The notes: generated by a model not told the origin, from the sequence alone. A DNA stretch of 64,000 nucleotides from Pseudomonas fluorescens (GCF_902498195.1 NZ_CABVIY010000005.1:496001-560000), one strand, 5' to 3'. Counted from the stretch's first letter, positions 31,219 through 40,615 are shown. Translations and numbers: made by a program.

Positions 31219-33150
31219 TTAACCGATCACCGGCGCAGGGGACCAATCCAGCTTCTCGGCCGGCACCGGTCGCCCGAACCAGTAGCCCTGCGCCAGATCG
31301 CAACCTTGTTCGAGCAGGAACGCCGCCTGCTCGACCTGTTCGATCCCTTCCGCGTGCACCTGCATCCCCATGCTCTGCGCCAGGGCGATGATCACCCGGA
31401 CGATGGCCGCATCGTCCTCATCCGATGGCAATCCCGCGACAAATCCCTGGTCGATCTTGAGCTTTTGCACCGGCAGGCGCTTGAGGCGCAGCAGCGACGA
31501 ATAGCCCGTGCCGAAGTCGTCAATCGCCAGCCGCACACCCAGCTCACGCAGGCGATGCATCTGCTCCAGCGCGACTTCCGGGTCTTCCATCACCGCGCTT
31601 TCGGTGACCTCCAGCTCCAGACAGGCCGGATCCAGCCCGGTGTCGTGCAGTGCTTGCGCCACCTGCTGGTACAGCTCGCGGCGGGCAAACAGACGCGAGG
31701 ACACGTTCACCGCGACAAACGACAGCGCCACCCCCGCCTGTTGCCACTGGCACATTTGCTGACAGGCTTGGCGCATCACCCAGGCGTCGATTTCGGCGAT
31801 CAATCCGGTCCGTTCGGCAATCGGGATGAATTCTGCCGGTGACACCAGACCCCGTTGCGGATGCTCCCAGCGCACCAGCGCTTCGACGCCGATCAATCGT
31901 CGGCTTCGCAGGTCATGCACCGGCTGGTAATAAACCCGCAGTTGCTGCTGATCCAGGGCGTGACGCAGTTCGAATGACGTCTCGACCCGCTGCTGGGCAT
32001 GAGCGGTCAGTTCTTCGGTGTACAGCGCATAACCATTGCGCCCAGTACTCTTGGCCTTGAACAGCGCCGAATCGGCGTTGCGCAACAATTGTTCGGCGCT
32101 CAAGGCATCGCTGGGAAACAGGCTGATACCAATGCTGGCATTGATAAACAGCTGATGCCCGTCGATCGGGAACGCCTCCTTGAGCCCATCGAGAATGCGC
32201 TGGGCCAGCGCTGCGGCCTGCACCAATTGCGGACAGCTTTCGGCCAGTACGGCGAACTCATCGCCACCCAGTCGCGCCAGGGTAATGCCCGGCCCGAACA
32301 TGGCCCTCAAGCGCTCCGCGACCGCCTTGAGCAGTTGATCACCGATGGTGTGCCCGAGGCTGTCATTGATCATCTTGAAATGATCCAGGTCGATCATCAG
32401 CAGCGCGCATCCGCGTTTATTGTTCTGCGCCGTGGCCACTGCCTGCTCGGCACGGTCGGTGAACAGCAGGCGGTTGGGTAAATCGGTCAGCGGATCGTGG
32501 TGCGCCAGGTGCATCAGCTCGTGCTCGGAGTTCTTGATCGCGCTGATGTCGGAAAACACCGCGACGTAGTGACTGCGCCGCCCCTGGTCGTCATGAATGA
32601 CGCGGATGGTTTGCCATTGCGGAAAAATCTCGCCGCTTTTGCGACGGTTCCAGATTTCTCCGCTCCATTGGCCTGCGCTGTCGAGGGTCGCGAACATCGC
32701 CTGGTAGAACTGCGCCGAGTGGCGACCGGATTTGAACGTGTTGGGTCGCTGGCCCAGCACCTCTTCGCGCTGGTAACCGGTGATCCGCATGAAGGCCGGG
32801 TTAACGTGAACGATCAAACCGGCGCGATCGGTCACCAGCACCCCTTCCCGGGTGCAATCGAAGACAGCGGCAGCCTGACGCAAACGCTCACGATCTTCGC
32901 TGCGCTCGCGCAGTTTGGCGCCGACTCCCAGGCAGCGCAGCAGGCGCGCGCGGGCGATAAAAATGAACCCGGCGCTGAACACCACCCAGGCATAACCGTT
33001 GATCAGTTGCCACCGCGATAGCTCGACGGAGCTATCGAAGAAACTGTTCAATAAATAGCCACTGAGTTGCAGCCAGACCACAGAAAACAACAGGTAAAGC
33101 AGTGCTGCGCGCACGGCATCGCGATAGCTTGCAGACATAAGGCTGTCCAT
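31219..33150 (-). CDS. PAS-GGDEF-EAL membrane protein (c-di-GMP metabolism, PipA-like)
   Basis: A 643-residue protein with two N-terminal TM segments (about 13-35 and 50-68), a PAS domain (about 90-205), GGDEF (215-375; motif GGDEF intact at 295-299) and EAL (385-640; EAL intact at 423-425, with DDFGTGYSSL and the E of NVSSR/LEVTES). Sequence thus permits both cyclase and phosphodiesterase activity, though in most such hybrids one dominates. In P. aeruginosa the gene next to oscA, by recall, is the phosphodiesterase pipA. Two start codons are possible, residues M1 and M5. It is divergent from desA. Confidence 0.9.
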   Translation of the reverse strand: MDSLMSASYRDAVRAALLYLLFSVVWLQLSGYLLNSFFDSSVELSRWQLINGYAWVVFSAGFIFIARARLLRCLGVGAKLRERSEDRERLRQAAAVFDCTREGVLVTDRAGLIVHVNPAFMRITGYQREEVLGQRPNTFKSGRHSAQFYQAMFATLDSAGQWSGEIWNRRKSGEIFPQWQTIRVIHDDQGRRSHYVAVFSDISAIKNSEHELMHLAHHDPLTDLPNRLLFTDRAEQAVATAQNNKRGCALLMIDLDHFKMINDSLGHTIGDQLLKAVAERLRAMFGPGITLARLGGDEFAVLAESCPQLVQAAALAQRILDGLKEAFPIDGHQLFINASIGISLFPSDALSAEQLLRNADSALFKAKSTGRNGYALYTEELTAHAQQRVETSFELRHALDQQQLRVYYQPVHDLRSRRLIGVEALVRWEHPQRGLVSPAEFIPIAERTGLIAEIDAWVMRQACQQMCQWQQAGVALSFVAVNVSSRLFARRELYQQVAQALHDTGLDPACLELEVTESAVMEDPEVALEQMHRLRELGVRLAIDDFGTGYSSLLRLKRLPVQKLKIDQGFVAGLPSDEDDAAIVRVIIALAQSMGMQVHAEGIEQVEQAAFLLEQGCDLAQGYWFGRPVPAEKLDWSPAPVIG

Positions 33151-33285
33151 GTCCCTACAAAAATGCCGGGATTATAGAGTAAAGACACATCCAGCCACTC
33201 TTATCTGAAAGGGCGACTGGTTTTCTCTGTGGGCTTGGTGATAATGCATCGGCTGTTTTTTTCTTTATCGAGGGCCCTATAGCCT

Positions 33286-34467
33286 ATGTGGTACGAAGGT
33301 TTTCTCGGCTTGTCGCCCTGGTCACTGGTGGCAGTCACCCTGCTGATGACCCACGTGACGATTGTCGGCGTCACGGTCTATCTGCACCGCTATTCGGCCC
33401 ATCGCTCGCTTGAGCTGAATGCCGGCCTGAAACATTTCTTCCGCTTCTGGCTGTGGCTTACCACGGCGCAGAACACCCGCGAGTGGACCGCCATCCACCG
33501 CAAGCACCACGCCAAATGCGAAACCGTCGATGACCCGCACAGCCCGGTCATCAAGGGTCTTTCCACCGTTCTGCGCAAAGGCGCCGAGTTGTACCGCGCC
33601 GAAGCGGAAAACCCGGAGACCCTGCGCATCTACGGCAAGAACTGCCCGGAAGACTGGATCGAGCGCAACCTCTACACCCGCTTCCCCCTGCTGGGCGTAG
33701 CGATCATGGGCGTTATCGACCTGCTGCTGTTCGGCACCATCGGCATCACTATCTGGGCCATCCAGATGATGTGGATCCCGGTCTGGGCCGCCGGCGTGGT
33801 CAATGGCCTGGGCCATGCCATCGGTTACCGCAACTTCGAATGCCGCGATGCAGCGACCAACCTCGTGCCCTGGGGCATCCTCATCGGCGGCGAAGAACTG
33901 CACAACAACCATCACACCTACCCTAATTCGGCCAAGTTGTCGGTGAAGAAGTGGGAGTTCGATCTGGGCTGGGCCTGGATTCAAGTGTTCAGCTTCCTGC
34001 GCCTGGCCAAGGTCCAGCGCGTCGCGCCGATTGCCCACCGCGTCGAAGGCAAGGGCAACCTGGACATGGACACCGCGATGGCCATCCTCAACAACCGCTT
34101 CCAGATCATGGCCCAGTACCGCAAATTGGTGATCGGCCCGCTGGTCAAGCAAGAGCTGGACAAGGTCGATCACTCGGTCCGCCACCAGTTCCGCCGCGCC
34201 AAACGCTTGCTGTCGCGTGAAACCAGCCTGCTGGACGATCGCCATCACGTGCGTATCCAGAACATGCTCGAACACAGCCAGGCGCTGAAAGTCATCTACG
34301 AAAAACGCCTTGCGCTGCAGCAGATCTGGGTCAAGACCAGTTCCAACGGGCATGACATGCTGGCTGCCATCAAGGATTGGGTACACGAAGCCGAGGCCAG
34401 CGGAATTCAATCCCTGCGTGACTTCGCCGATCAATTGAAGACCTACTCCCTGCGCCCTGCTGCCTGA
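33286..34467 (+). CDS. desA: Acyl-lipid delta-9 fatty acid desaturase DesA
   Basis: A 393-residue membrane desaturase. The three histidine boxes are HRYSAHRS (about 39-46), HRKHHA (about 76-81) and NNHHTYPNS; together they bind the di-iron centre. Hydrophobic segments lie between boxes (VAIMGVIDLLLFGTIGITIWAI). Family enzymes introduce a cis double bond into acyl chains of membrane lipids, adjusting fluidity in cold and aerobic conditions. The C-terminal ~110 residues are polar and helical, as in Pseudomonas DesA. The divergent partner is the GGDEF-EAL gene, an arrangement I recall in P. aeruginosa. Confidence 0.92.
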   Translation: MWYEGFLGLSPWSLVAVTLLMTHVTIVGVTVYLHRYSAHRSLELNAGLKHFFRFWLWLTTAQNTREWTAIHRKHHAKCETVDDPHSPVIKGLSTVLRKGAELYRAEAENPETLRIYGKNCPEDWIERNLYTRFPLLGVAIMGVIDLLLFGTIGITIWAIQMMWIPVWAAGVVNGLGHAIGYRNFECRDAATNLVPWGILIGGEELHNNHHTYPNSAKLSVKKWEFDLGWAWIQVFSFLRLAKVQRVAPIAHRVEGKGNLDMDTAMAILNNRFQIMAQYRKLVIGPLVKQELDKVDHSVRHQFRRAKRLLSRETSLLDDRHHVRIQNMLEHSQALKVIYEKRLALQQIWVKTSSNGHDMLAAIKDWVHEAEASGIQSLRDFADQLKTYSLRPAA

Positions 34468-34487
34468 CGGTGCATAGGCTGTAAAAC

Positions 34488-34577
34488 TGTGGGAGCGGGC
34501 TTGCTCGCGAAAGCGGAGTGTCAGTCGACATAGTCGTCATCTGACACCCCGCTTTCGCGAGCAAGCCCGCTCCCACA
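34488..34577. repeat. REPIN, GCGAGCAAGCCCGCTCCCAC class
   Basis: Arms about 34488-34512 and 34552-34577, spacer about 38 bases, downstream of desA. Confidence 0.88.
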
Positions 34578-34750
34578 TTGGTTTTCGACCCGCATCAAGG
34601 ATGCCGTACGGCGGGATCCCCCTGCCTCGCCACACGAAGCGGGAACTTCATCCCGTATCCCCTATCTCAAAGACACTTCGCCGTCCAGGCGGGCTCCGTT
34701 GTGGCCGCTCCAGAACCTCAAGCGGCGCACGCCCTTTGAGATTTGTGCCG

Positions 34751-35740
34751 ATGGTCAACAAAAACCTGAACGACCCTTCTCCCTCGCAGTGGCCCGAGGC
34801 CGCGCAGACCCTGATGGCGCTGATGCGCGCCCAAGGTGAAGTGGCACGCCTGAGCGAGCGCGAACAGTTGCTCAGCACTCTGCTGGTGAGCGTCAACGCC
34901 GTGCTCTGGGCCTTCAACTGGGAAACCCGCCAGGTGCTGTACGTCAGCCCTGCCTACGAACGGATTTTCGGCCGCTGCGCCGACCTGCTGCTGTCCGACT
35001 ACAACCAGTGGCGAGACGCCGTTTACCCCGACGACCTGGAATACGCCGAACGCAGTCTGGCGGACGTGCTGGAAAAAGGCGCGGTAGAAGACCGCGAATA
35101 CCGGATCATCGACGCCGACGGCCAACTGCGCTGGCTCAGCGACAAATGCTTTATCAATCGTCAGGCCGAGCCGGGCCAGCCCCTGATCATTGTCGGCATC
35201 GCTGAAGACATCACTGACAAGAAGCAGATGGAAACCGAGCTGCAACGCCTGGCCACCACCGACGCCCTGACCCAGAGCAGCAACCGCCGTCACTTCTTCG
35301 AAGGCGCGCACGAGGAGTTCGAACTGGCACGGCAAAACGACACGCCGCTGTCGTTCCTGATGCTGGACATCGATGATTTCAAAGTGGTCAACGACACCTA
35401 CGGCCATCTGGAAGGCGACAATGTCCTGCAACGCATTGCCGACAGCGGCCGTGCAGCGTTGCGCCGCGGTGATCTGTTCGGGCGCATTGGCGGTGAGGAA
35501 TTCGCGGCGGTGTTTCCCGGCTGTACGCCGGCCATGGCCCTGCAAGTGGCCGAGCGCCTGCAACGGGAGATTCAGGGCTTGAGCTTCGACCATGAAGGCC
35601 AGGCATTCGGCATCACGGTCAGCCAGGGGCTGACCAGCCTCACGGCCGAAGATAAAAACATCGAAAGCCTGTTTGCCCGCGCGGATGCGGCGATGTATCA
35701 GGCCAAGCGTGACGGGAAGAACCGCATCGTCACCGGCTGA
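34751..35740 (+). CDS. PAS-GGDEF diguanylate cyclase
   Basis: A 329-residue soluble protein from the ATG at 34751. The frame stays open back to 34601, but that 150-base part has arginine/proline-rich composition and no ribosome site; neither start has a good Shine-Dalgarno. A PAS domain spans about 40-155 (ending GIAEDITDKKQMETELQ), then GGDEF with motif GGEEF at 247-251, so it should make c-di-GMP. The inhibitory I-site RRGD sits at 238-241, five residues before the motif, predicting product feedback. DALTQSSNRR replaces the usual DALTGLxNRR. Confidence 0.88.
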   Translation: MVNKNLNDPSPSQWPEAAQTLMALMRAQGEVARLSEREQLLSTLLVSVNAVLWAFNWETRQVLYVSPAYERIFGRCADLLLSDYNQWRDAVYPDDLEYAERSLADVLEKGAVEDREYRIIDADGQLRWLSDKCFINRQAEPGQPLIIVGIAEDITDKKQMETELQRLATTDALTQSSNRRHFFEGAHEEFELARQNDTPLSFLMLDIDDFKVVNDTYGHLEGDNVLQRIADSGRAALRRGDLFGRIGGEEFAAVFPGCTPAMALQVAERLQREIQGLSFDHEGQAFGITVSQGLTSLTAEDKNIESLFARADAAMYQAKRDGKNRIVTG

Positions 35741-35759
35741 CAGGTCCTGCGCAAAACAC

Positions 35760-35850
35760 CTGTGGGAGCGGGCTTGCTCGCGAAAACAGTGCGTCATGCA
35801 ACATTGATGTGGACTGATTCACCGCTTTCGCGAGCAAGCCCGCTCCCACA
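35760..35850. repeat. REPIN, GCGAGCAAGCCCGCTCCCAC class
   Basis: Arms about 35760-35785 and 35825-35850 between convergent cyclase and HDOD genes. Confidence 0.88.
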
Positions 35851-35866
35851 AGGATTAGCGTGAAGC

Positions 35867-37081
35867 CTACTGCTTGCGCATCCGCATCAGTTCCGGCAAG
35901 CCGATCTTGAGCAATCGCGCCGTCCGGCTTTTCGCCAGTTCTTCAACGCCCTCATGCTCCGTCAGGCGCGCCAGTTGCGCCGCCATGTTCATCACCAACG
36001 CCTCGCGGGAGTAAACCCCGCCACCGAGCTGGTAGGCGGCCGCAATCAGCTGTCGCAGCTCCAGCGGCAGGCGCCAGCGGGTGCGCAACGCCGAGCCGTA
36101 GGCCGCGCCGAATTCGCAAAGCGCGTCGCCCACTTCCTCCTGCTCGTCCAGCTCGCCCCCGGCCTGTTTCCATTCCTGCAAACAGCGCAACAACGCCAGA
36201 TCACCAAGGCGATGCAACATCCCGGCGCAGTAGCAACGCGCCTGATCCAGATCGAGCAAACGCGCCAGGGTTCGTGCGTATTCGGCGGTGTGCAGCGACA
36301 GGTCCCAATAACGCTCGGCATAGTCCGCCAGGTAGGGATCGCTGAGCCGAGCGCTGCGCTTGAGCGCCAGGCCCAGAATCAGGTTCATGCTTTGCCCGGT
36401 GCCCAGTCGATGCAACGCCTGAGACAAGGTCTGCACGGCGGCGCCATGGTGCTGGGCCGCGCTGTTGGCGGCGGCGATCAGCACCGCAGTGACCTGCGGG
36501 TCGGTGCGAATCTCGTCTTCCAGTTTCGCCAGATCGAGGCCATTGGGATTGAGGCTGCGCTTGACCGCCAATTGCACATCGGTCATCAGCGGCGCTCCGT
36601 CCGCCAGCTCACGGCGTCGCTCCAGATAGACCGACAAGGTCATGCCCGGCGCCAACGAGGGCACCTCGCACGAGACCTGTTCACCGCCGTTGAGCAGCAG
36701 ATCCTGCAAGCGGTGGGTCAGGCCTTCCATGTTCAGGGGTTTGGTCAAATACGCGGCAGGCGCCAGCGGCAGGGCTTCGCGCACGCTGGCACTGTCGTTG
36801 CGGCTGCTCATCAGAATGAACGGCAGCGGTGGATTGCGTTTGCGCTGACGGACACTGCGCAACACGTTCAGGCCGTCGACGCCTGGCAACTCCCAGTCGG
36901 CGATCACCAGATCGTAAGGATTGGCCGCCAGCAACTCAAGCGCCTGCTGGCCATCGGCACACAGGTCCAGACGCGCATCGCAGCGCACGTTCAACAGCAC
37001 TTCCTTGAGCAGATCCCGGGACCAGGGGTCGGCCTCGGCGATCAACACTCTTGGAACGGCGGGTAAATGGACGACAGTCAT
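35867..37081 (-). CDS. Response regulator with receiver and HDOD domains
   Basis: A 404-residue protein. Residues 10-130 are a receiver domain with phospho-acceptor D62 (LVIADWELPG) and the lysine in AYLTKPL. Residues about 190-390 match the HDOD output domain (AKLEDEIRTDPQVTAVLIAAANS; LHRLGTGQSMNLILGLALK; AEYARTLARLLDLDQARCYCAGMLHRLG), a degenerate HD fold without the metal-binding HD pair and usually linked to signalling. No cognate kinase is nearby. It lies downstream of gabT but a terminator separates them, so it is likely an independent gene. Confidence 0.85.
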   Translation of the reverse strand: MTVVHLPAVPRVLIAEADPWSRDLLKEVLLNVRCDARLDLCADGQQALELLAANPYDLVIADWELPGVDGLNVLRSVRQRKRNPPLPFILMSSRNDSASVREALPLAPAAYLTKPLNMEGLTHRLQDLLLNGGEQVSCEVPSLAPGMTLSVYLERRRELADGAPLMTDVQLAVKRSLNPNGLDLAKLEDEIRTDPQVTAVLIAAANSAAQHHGAAVQTLSQALHRLGTGQSMNLILGLALKRSARLSDPYLADYAERYWDLSLHTAEYARTLARLLDLDQARCYCAGMLHRLGDLALLRCLQEWKQAGGELDEQEEVGDALCEFGAAYGSALRTRWRLPLELRQLIAAAYQLGGGVYSREALVMNMAAQLARLTEHEGVEELAKSRTARLLKIGLPELMRMRKQ

Positions 37082-37167
37082 ACAGCTCTCCCTGGCAATG
37101 CCTGAACATTAACCAATGCCGGCCCTTCGTTACAGCGCCAATACGCGGGTTGTATTACGACTGGCAT

Positions 37168-37194
37168 AAAAAAACCCGCCGAAGCGGGTTTTTT
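37168..37194. terminator. Bidirectional intrinsic terminator downstream of gabT
   Basis: AAAAAACCCGC-cgaa-GCGGGTTTTTT, 24 bases after the gabT stop. The T-tracts on both strands allow termination in either direction. Confidence 0.9.
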
Positions 37195-37217
37195 GTCGAT
37201 CAGGTCACACTCGGTGA

Positions 37218-38495
37218 TCAGAGTTCGGAGAAGCACTCTTCGATGATCGCCAGACCTTTGTCCAGTTGCTCGTCCGGCGAAGTCAGCGGTACCAGGACGC
37301 GCAGAACGTTGCCGTAGGTGCCGCAGGACAGCAGGATCAGACCCTTGTCGCGAGCCTTGGCTACAACCGACGCCACAGCAGCAGCGTTCGGCTTGTGGCT
37401 GTCGCCATTTTCGAACAGCTCGACCGCGATCATCGCGCCCAGGGCACGGACTTCGCCGATCACCGGGTACTTGGCCTGGATGGCCTTCAGGCCGGTTACC
37501 AGACGCTCGCCGACAGCCTTGCTGCGGTCCAGCAGGTGTTCTTCTTCGAACACTTCCATCACGGCCAGGGCCGCGGCGCAAGCGATCGGGCTACCGGCGT
37601 AGGTGCCGCCCAGGCCGCCTGGAGCGATGGCATCCATGTATTCGGCCTTGCCGCACACGCCGGCCAGCGGGAAGCCGCCAGCGATGGATTTGGCGAAGGT
37701 GGTCAGGTCGGCGGCAACGCCCATCTGTTCCATGGCGAAGAAGGTGCCGGTACGGCCAGCGCCGGTCTGTACTTCGTCAGCGATCAGCAGGATGCCGTGC
37801 TGGTCGCACAGGGCACGCAGACGCTTCATGAACTCTTTAGGCGCGACGTAGAAACCACCTTCGCCCTGAACCGGCTCGATGATGATGGCAGCGATGTCAC
37901 GCGGCTCGGCGTCGTTCTTGAAGATGCGTTCGATGGAAGCGATCGAATCGTCGATGCTCACACCGTGCAGCTCGTTCGGGTACAGCGCGCGGAACACGCC
38001 GCCTGGCATCAGGCCCATGCCAGCGGAGTAAGGCACGACTTTACCGGTCAGGCCCAGGGTCATCATGGTACGACCGTGGTAAGCGCCGGTGAACGCGATC
38101 ACGCCAGCACGGCCAGTGGCGGCACGGGCGATTTTCACGGCGTTTTCTACGGCTTCGGAACCGGTGGTGACCAGCAGGGTTTTCTTGTCGAAATCACCTG
38201 GGACCTTGGCGTTGATTTTTTCGCACACTTCAACGTACGGCTCGTAGGCCAGTACCTGGAAGCAGGTGTGAGTCAGCTTGTTCAACTGCTCGGTCACGGC
38301 GGCGATGATTTTCGGGTGCACGTGGCCGGTGTTCAGCACGGCGATACCGCCGGCGAAGTCGATGAACTCGCGACCTTCAACGTCGGTCACGGTCGCGTTC
38401 TTCGCGGACTCGGCGAAGATCGGGTGAATCTGGCCAACACCACGTGGAACAGCAGCGGTACGGCGGGCCATCAAAGAAGCGTTAGTCTTGCTCAT
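37218..38495 (-). CDS. gabT: 4-aminobutyrate (GABA) transaminase
   Basis: A 425-residue class-III PLP aminotransferase. The ATG complementary to 38493-38495 is preceded by GAGGAA; a start 12 bases earlier would include this ribosome site. Motifs: EFIDFAGGIAVLNTGHVHPKI, GSEAVENAVKIARAATGR, IIEPVQGEGGF, LIADEVQTGAGRTG, and the PLP lysine in TFAKSIAGGFPL. It transfers the amino group of GABA to 2-oxoglutarate, giving succinate semialdehyde for GabD. It follows gabD in the operon, with a 187-base gap that holds a 10-base inverted repeat. Confidence 0.96.
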   Translation of the reverse strand: MSKTNASLMARRTAAVPRGVGQIHPIFAESAKNATVTDVEGREFIDFAGGIAVLNTGHVHPKIIAAVTEQLNKLTHTCFQVLAYEPYVEVCEKINAKVPGDFDKKTLLVTTGSEAVENAVKIARAATGRAGVIAFTGAYHGRTMMTLGLTGKVVPYSAGMGLMPGGVFRALYPNELHGVSIDDSIASIERIFKNDAEPRDIAAIIIEPVQGEGGFYVAPKEFMKRLRALCDQHGILLIADEVQTGAGRTGTFFAMEQMGVAADLTTFAKSIAGGFPLAGVCGKAEYMDAIAPGGLGGTYAGSPIACAAALAVMEVFEEEHLLDRSKAVGERLVTGLKAIQAKYPVIGEVRALGAMIAVELFENGDSHKPNAAAVASVVAKARDKGLILLSCGTYGNVLRVLVPLTSPDEQLDKGLAIIEECFSEL

Positions 38496-38622
38496 TACAT
38501 TCCTCATTCGCCGCTCATCGGTCGGCGTGGTTCAAGGATTAAGCGGCGGGGAGTAACGGCGACAGCATGCGATGATCGACTGCCGCAGCGTTCCCGGCCA
38601 CAGAGAAAATTCCGGTTGTTGC

Positions 38623-38656
38623 ACGCAAAGGGTCAGCGCTCTCGTGCCCTTTGCGT
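38623..38656 (-). promoter_or_regulatory. Hairpin in the gabD-gabT gap
   Basis: Perfect 10-base inverted repeat ACGCAAAGGG (38623-38632) and CCCTTTGCGT (38647-38656), 14-base loop, 27 bases after the gabD stop. No T-run follows on the minus strand. Likely an mRNA stabilization or processing hairpin. Confidence 0.55.
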
Positions 38657-38682
38657 TTAAAGCAATGCCTTTGCCGGGGAGC

Positions 38683-40125
38683 TTAGATGCCCAGGCAGAG
38701 GTATTTGATTTCCAGGTAATCTTCGATGCCGTACTTGGAGCCTTCACGGCCCAGGCCCGAAGCCTTGATGCCGCCGAATGGCGCGACTTCGTTGGAGATC
38801 AGACCGGTGTTGACGCCGACCATGCCGTATTCCAGGGCTTCAGCCACACGGAACACACGACCCAGGTCGCGGGCATAGAAGTACGAGGCCAGGCCGAACT
38901 CGGTGTCGTTGGACATCGCGATCACTTCGGCTTCGTCTTTGAAGCGGAACAGCGGCGCCAATGGGCCGAAGGTTTCTTCCTTGGCCACGGCAGCGTTGTT
39001 AGGCACGTTGGTCAGGATGGTCGGTTCGAAGAAGTTGCCTTCGATGGACTTGCCGCCCGACAGCACGGTGGCGCCTTTGGCCACGGCGTCAGCGATGTGC
39101 TCTTGCACCTTGGCCACGGCTTTTTCGTCGATCAGCGGACCGGTGGTGGTGCCTGCTTCCAGACCGTTACCGATCTTGAGCTTGGCCACCGCCACTTTCA
39201 GCTTCTCGGCGAACGCGTCGTAGACCGAATCCTGAATGTACAGACGGTTGGCGCAGACGCAGGTCTGGCCGTTGTTGCGGTATTTGGAAATGATCGCGCC
39301 TTCGACGGCCTTATCCAGGTCCGCGTCGTCGAACACGATGAACGGCGCGTTGCCGCCCAGTTCCAGGGACACTTTCTTGATGTCCTTGGCGCATTCCGAC
39401 ATCAGTTGACGACCGATTTCGGTCGAACCGGTGAAGGACAGTTTGCGCACGATCGGGTTGCTGGTCAGCTCGCTGCCGATGTCGCCGGCGCTGCCGGAAA
39501 CCACGCTGAACACACCGGCAGGAATGCCGGCGCGCTGGGCCAGTTCAGCCAGTGCGAATGCCGAGAACGGGGTTTGCGAAGCAGGCTTGAGCACCATGGT
39601 GCAACCGGCGGCCAGGGCCGGGCCGGCTTTACGGGTGATCATCGCGGCCGGGAAGTTCCACGGGGTGATGGCAGCGGTCACGCCGATAGGCTGCTTGATC
39701 ACGATCAGGCGCTTGTCTGGCTGGTGGCCCGGAATCACGTCACCGTAGATGCGCTTGGCTTCTTCGGCGAACCACTCGATGAACGAAGCGGCGTAAACGA
39801 TTTCGCCCTTGGCTTCGGCCAATGGCTTGCCTTGCTCCAGGGTCATCAGGCGAGCCAGGTCGTCCTGGTTCTCGATCATCAGTTCGAACCAGCGACGCAG
39901 CTTGCCCGCACGTTCTTTGGCGGTCAGTGCACGCCAGGCCGGCAGCGCCTTGTCGGCAGCTTCGATGGCACGGCGGGTTTCGGCAGCGCCCATTTTCGGT
40001 ACGGTGCCCAGAATTTCGCCCGTTGCCGGGTTGTTGACCTTGATCGTCTGACCATTATCCGCGTCAACCCAAGCGCCATCGATGAAGGCTTGCTGGCGGA
40101 ACAACTGGGTGTCTTTAAGCTGCAT
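38683..40125 (-). CDS. gabD: NADP-dependent succinate-semialdehyde dehydrogenase
   Basis: A 480-residue aldehyde dehydrogenase, start fixed by AAGGAAAG before the ATG complementary to 40123-40125. The general-base glutamate lies in LELGGNAPF and the catalytic cysteine in GQTCVCANR, which has the extra cysteine of GabD enzymes that gives redox regulation. TPWNFPAAMITRKAGPALAAG and FTGSTEIGRQ form the cofactor site. It oxidizes succinate semialdehyde to succinate, feeding GABA carbon into the TCA cycle. First gene of the gabDT operon. Confidence 0.96.
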   Translation of the reverse strand: MQLKDTQLFRQQAFIDGAWVDADNGQTIKVNNPATGEILGTVPKMGAAETRRAIEAADKALPAWRALTAKERAGKLRRWFELMIENQDDLARLMTLEQGKPLAEAKGEIVYAASFIEWFAEEAKRIYGDVIPGHQPDKRLIVIKQPIGVTAAITPWNFPAAMITRKAGPALAAGCTMVLKPASQTPFSAFALAELAQRAGIPAGVFSVVSGSAGDIGSELTSNPIVRKLSFTGSTEIGRQLMSECAKDIKKVSLELGGNAPFIVFDDADLDKAVEGAIISKYRNNGQTCVCANRLYIQDSVYDAFAEKLKVAVAKLKIGNGLEAGTTTGPLIDEKAVAKVQEHIADAVAKGATVLSGGKSIEGNFFEPTILTNVPNNAAVAKEETFGPLAPLFRFKDEAEVIAMSNDTEFGLASYFYARDLGRVFRVAEALEYGMVGVNTGLISNEVAPFGGIKASGLGREGSKYGIEDYLEIKYLCLGI

Positions 40126-40474
40126 GTCGGCTTTCCTTAACAGCACCGCGGCAGGCGCGGAGCAAATTATGATTGTAGAAAGGCGCCTCAGTAGGCTGCC
40201 GTCAGGGAAATCATTCACCGGGCTGAAGCACATAAATAGCGCACGGATTGGACTCGTGCGGTTCAGCACCCAGACAAGAGCGTTTGAAATCTCAAACGAA
40301 TCCTAGGATCAAAGGGGGTAAAGGACAATAGGGCGTTCGAAAAAAAGAACGAAAACGCCGCATTTGCCTATTTTTTCTGATCAACGTAGCAAACGCAGGT
40401 TACGCTTGTGAAAACAGCAAGCGATTCAGCAGCATGGACGCCTGCCATGCATATGAGTATCATGGCGCCCGCTT
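40126..40474. promoter_or_regulatory. Regulatory region between gabD and tRNA-Arg
   Basis: No ORF is supported. A perfect inverted repeat CGTTTGA-aatc-TCAAACG lies at 40281-40298, 156 bases before gabD, a possible operator. A composite hairpin (AATAGG/CCTATT at 40327/40367 enclosing GGCGTT/AACGCC at 40332/40354) followed by six T at 40371-40376 could be a plus-strand terminator, though no gene upstream needs one. The tRNA promoter must lie in the last ~60 bases. Confidence 0.45.
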
Positions 40475-40551
40475 GCACCAGTAGCTCAGCTGGATAGAGT
40501 ACTGCCCTCCGAAGGCAGGGGTCGTGGGTTCGAATCCCGCCTGGTGCACCA
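40475..40551 (+). tRNA. tRNA-Arg (anticodon CCG)
   Basis: A 77-base tRNA with encoded CCA. Acceptor stem GCACCAG/CTGGTGC, D loop TAGCTCAGCTGGATAGAGTA, anticodon stem CTGCC/GGCAG with loop CTCCGAA (anticodon CCG, reading CGG), and T arm GTGGGTTCGAATCCCGC. All stems are complete. It is followed by a strong terminator. Confidence 0.97.
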
Positions 40552-40566
40552 TAGATAGAAACGAGA

Positions 40567-40598
40567 AAGCCCCAGACCGCAAGGTCTGGGGCTTTTTT
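40567..40598 (+). terminator. Intrinsic terminator after tRNA-Arg
   Basis: AAGCCCCAGACC-gcaa-GGTCTGGGGCTTTTTT, 16 bases after the tRNA. The complementary strand also has a short T-tract near the MCP gene end, so it may serve both directions. Confidence 0.92.
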
Positions 40599-40615
40599 GT
40601 GGCCGCAGGTAGCGG

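Noticed and set aside
34601..34750. N-terminal extension of the diguanylate cyclase gene
   Set aside because: Arg/Pro-rich, unlike the PAS-domain start; no ribosome site at 34601. Kept only as an alternative.
37266..40140. Long plus-strand frames opposite gabT and gabD
   Set aside because: Both dehydrogenase and transaminase are unambiguous on the minus strand; opposite frames lack ribosome sites and motifs.
40321..40376. Terminator-like hairpin with six T residues before tRNA-Arg
   Set aside because: No plus-strand gene ends before it; kept only as a note in the intergenic entry.
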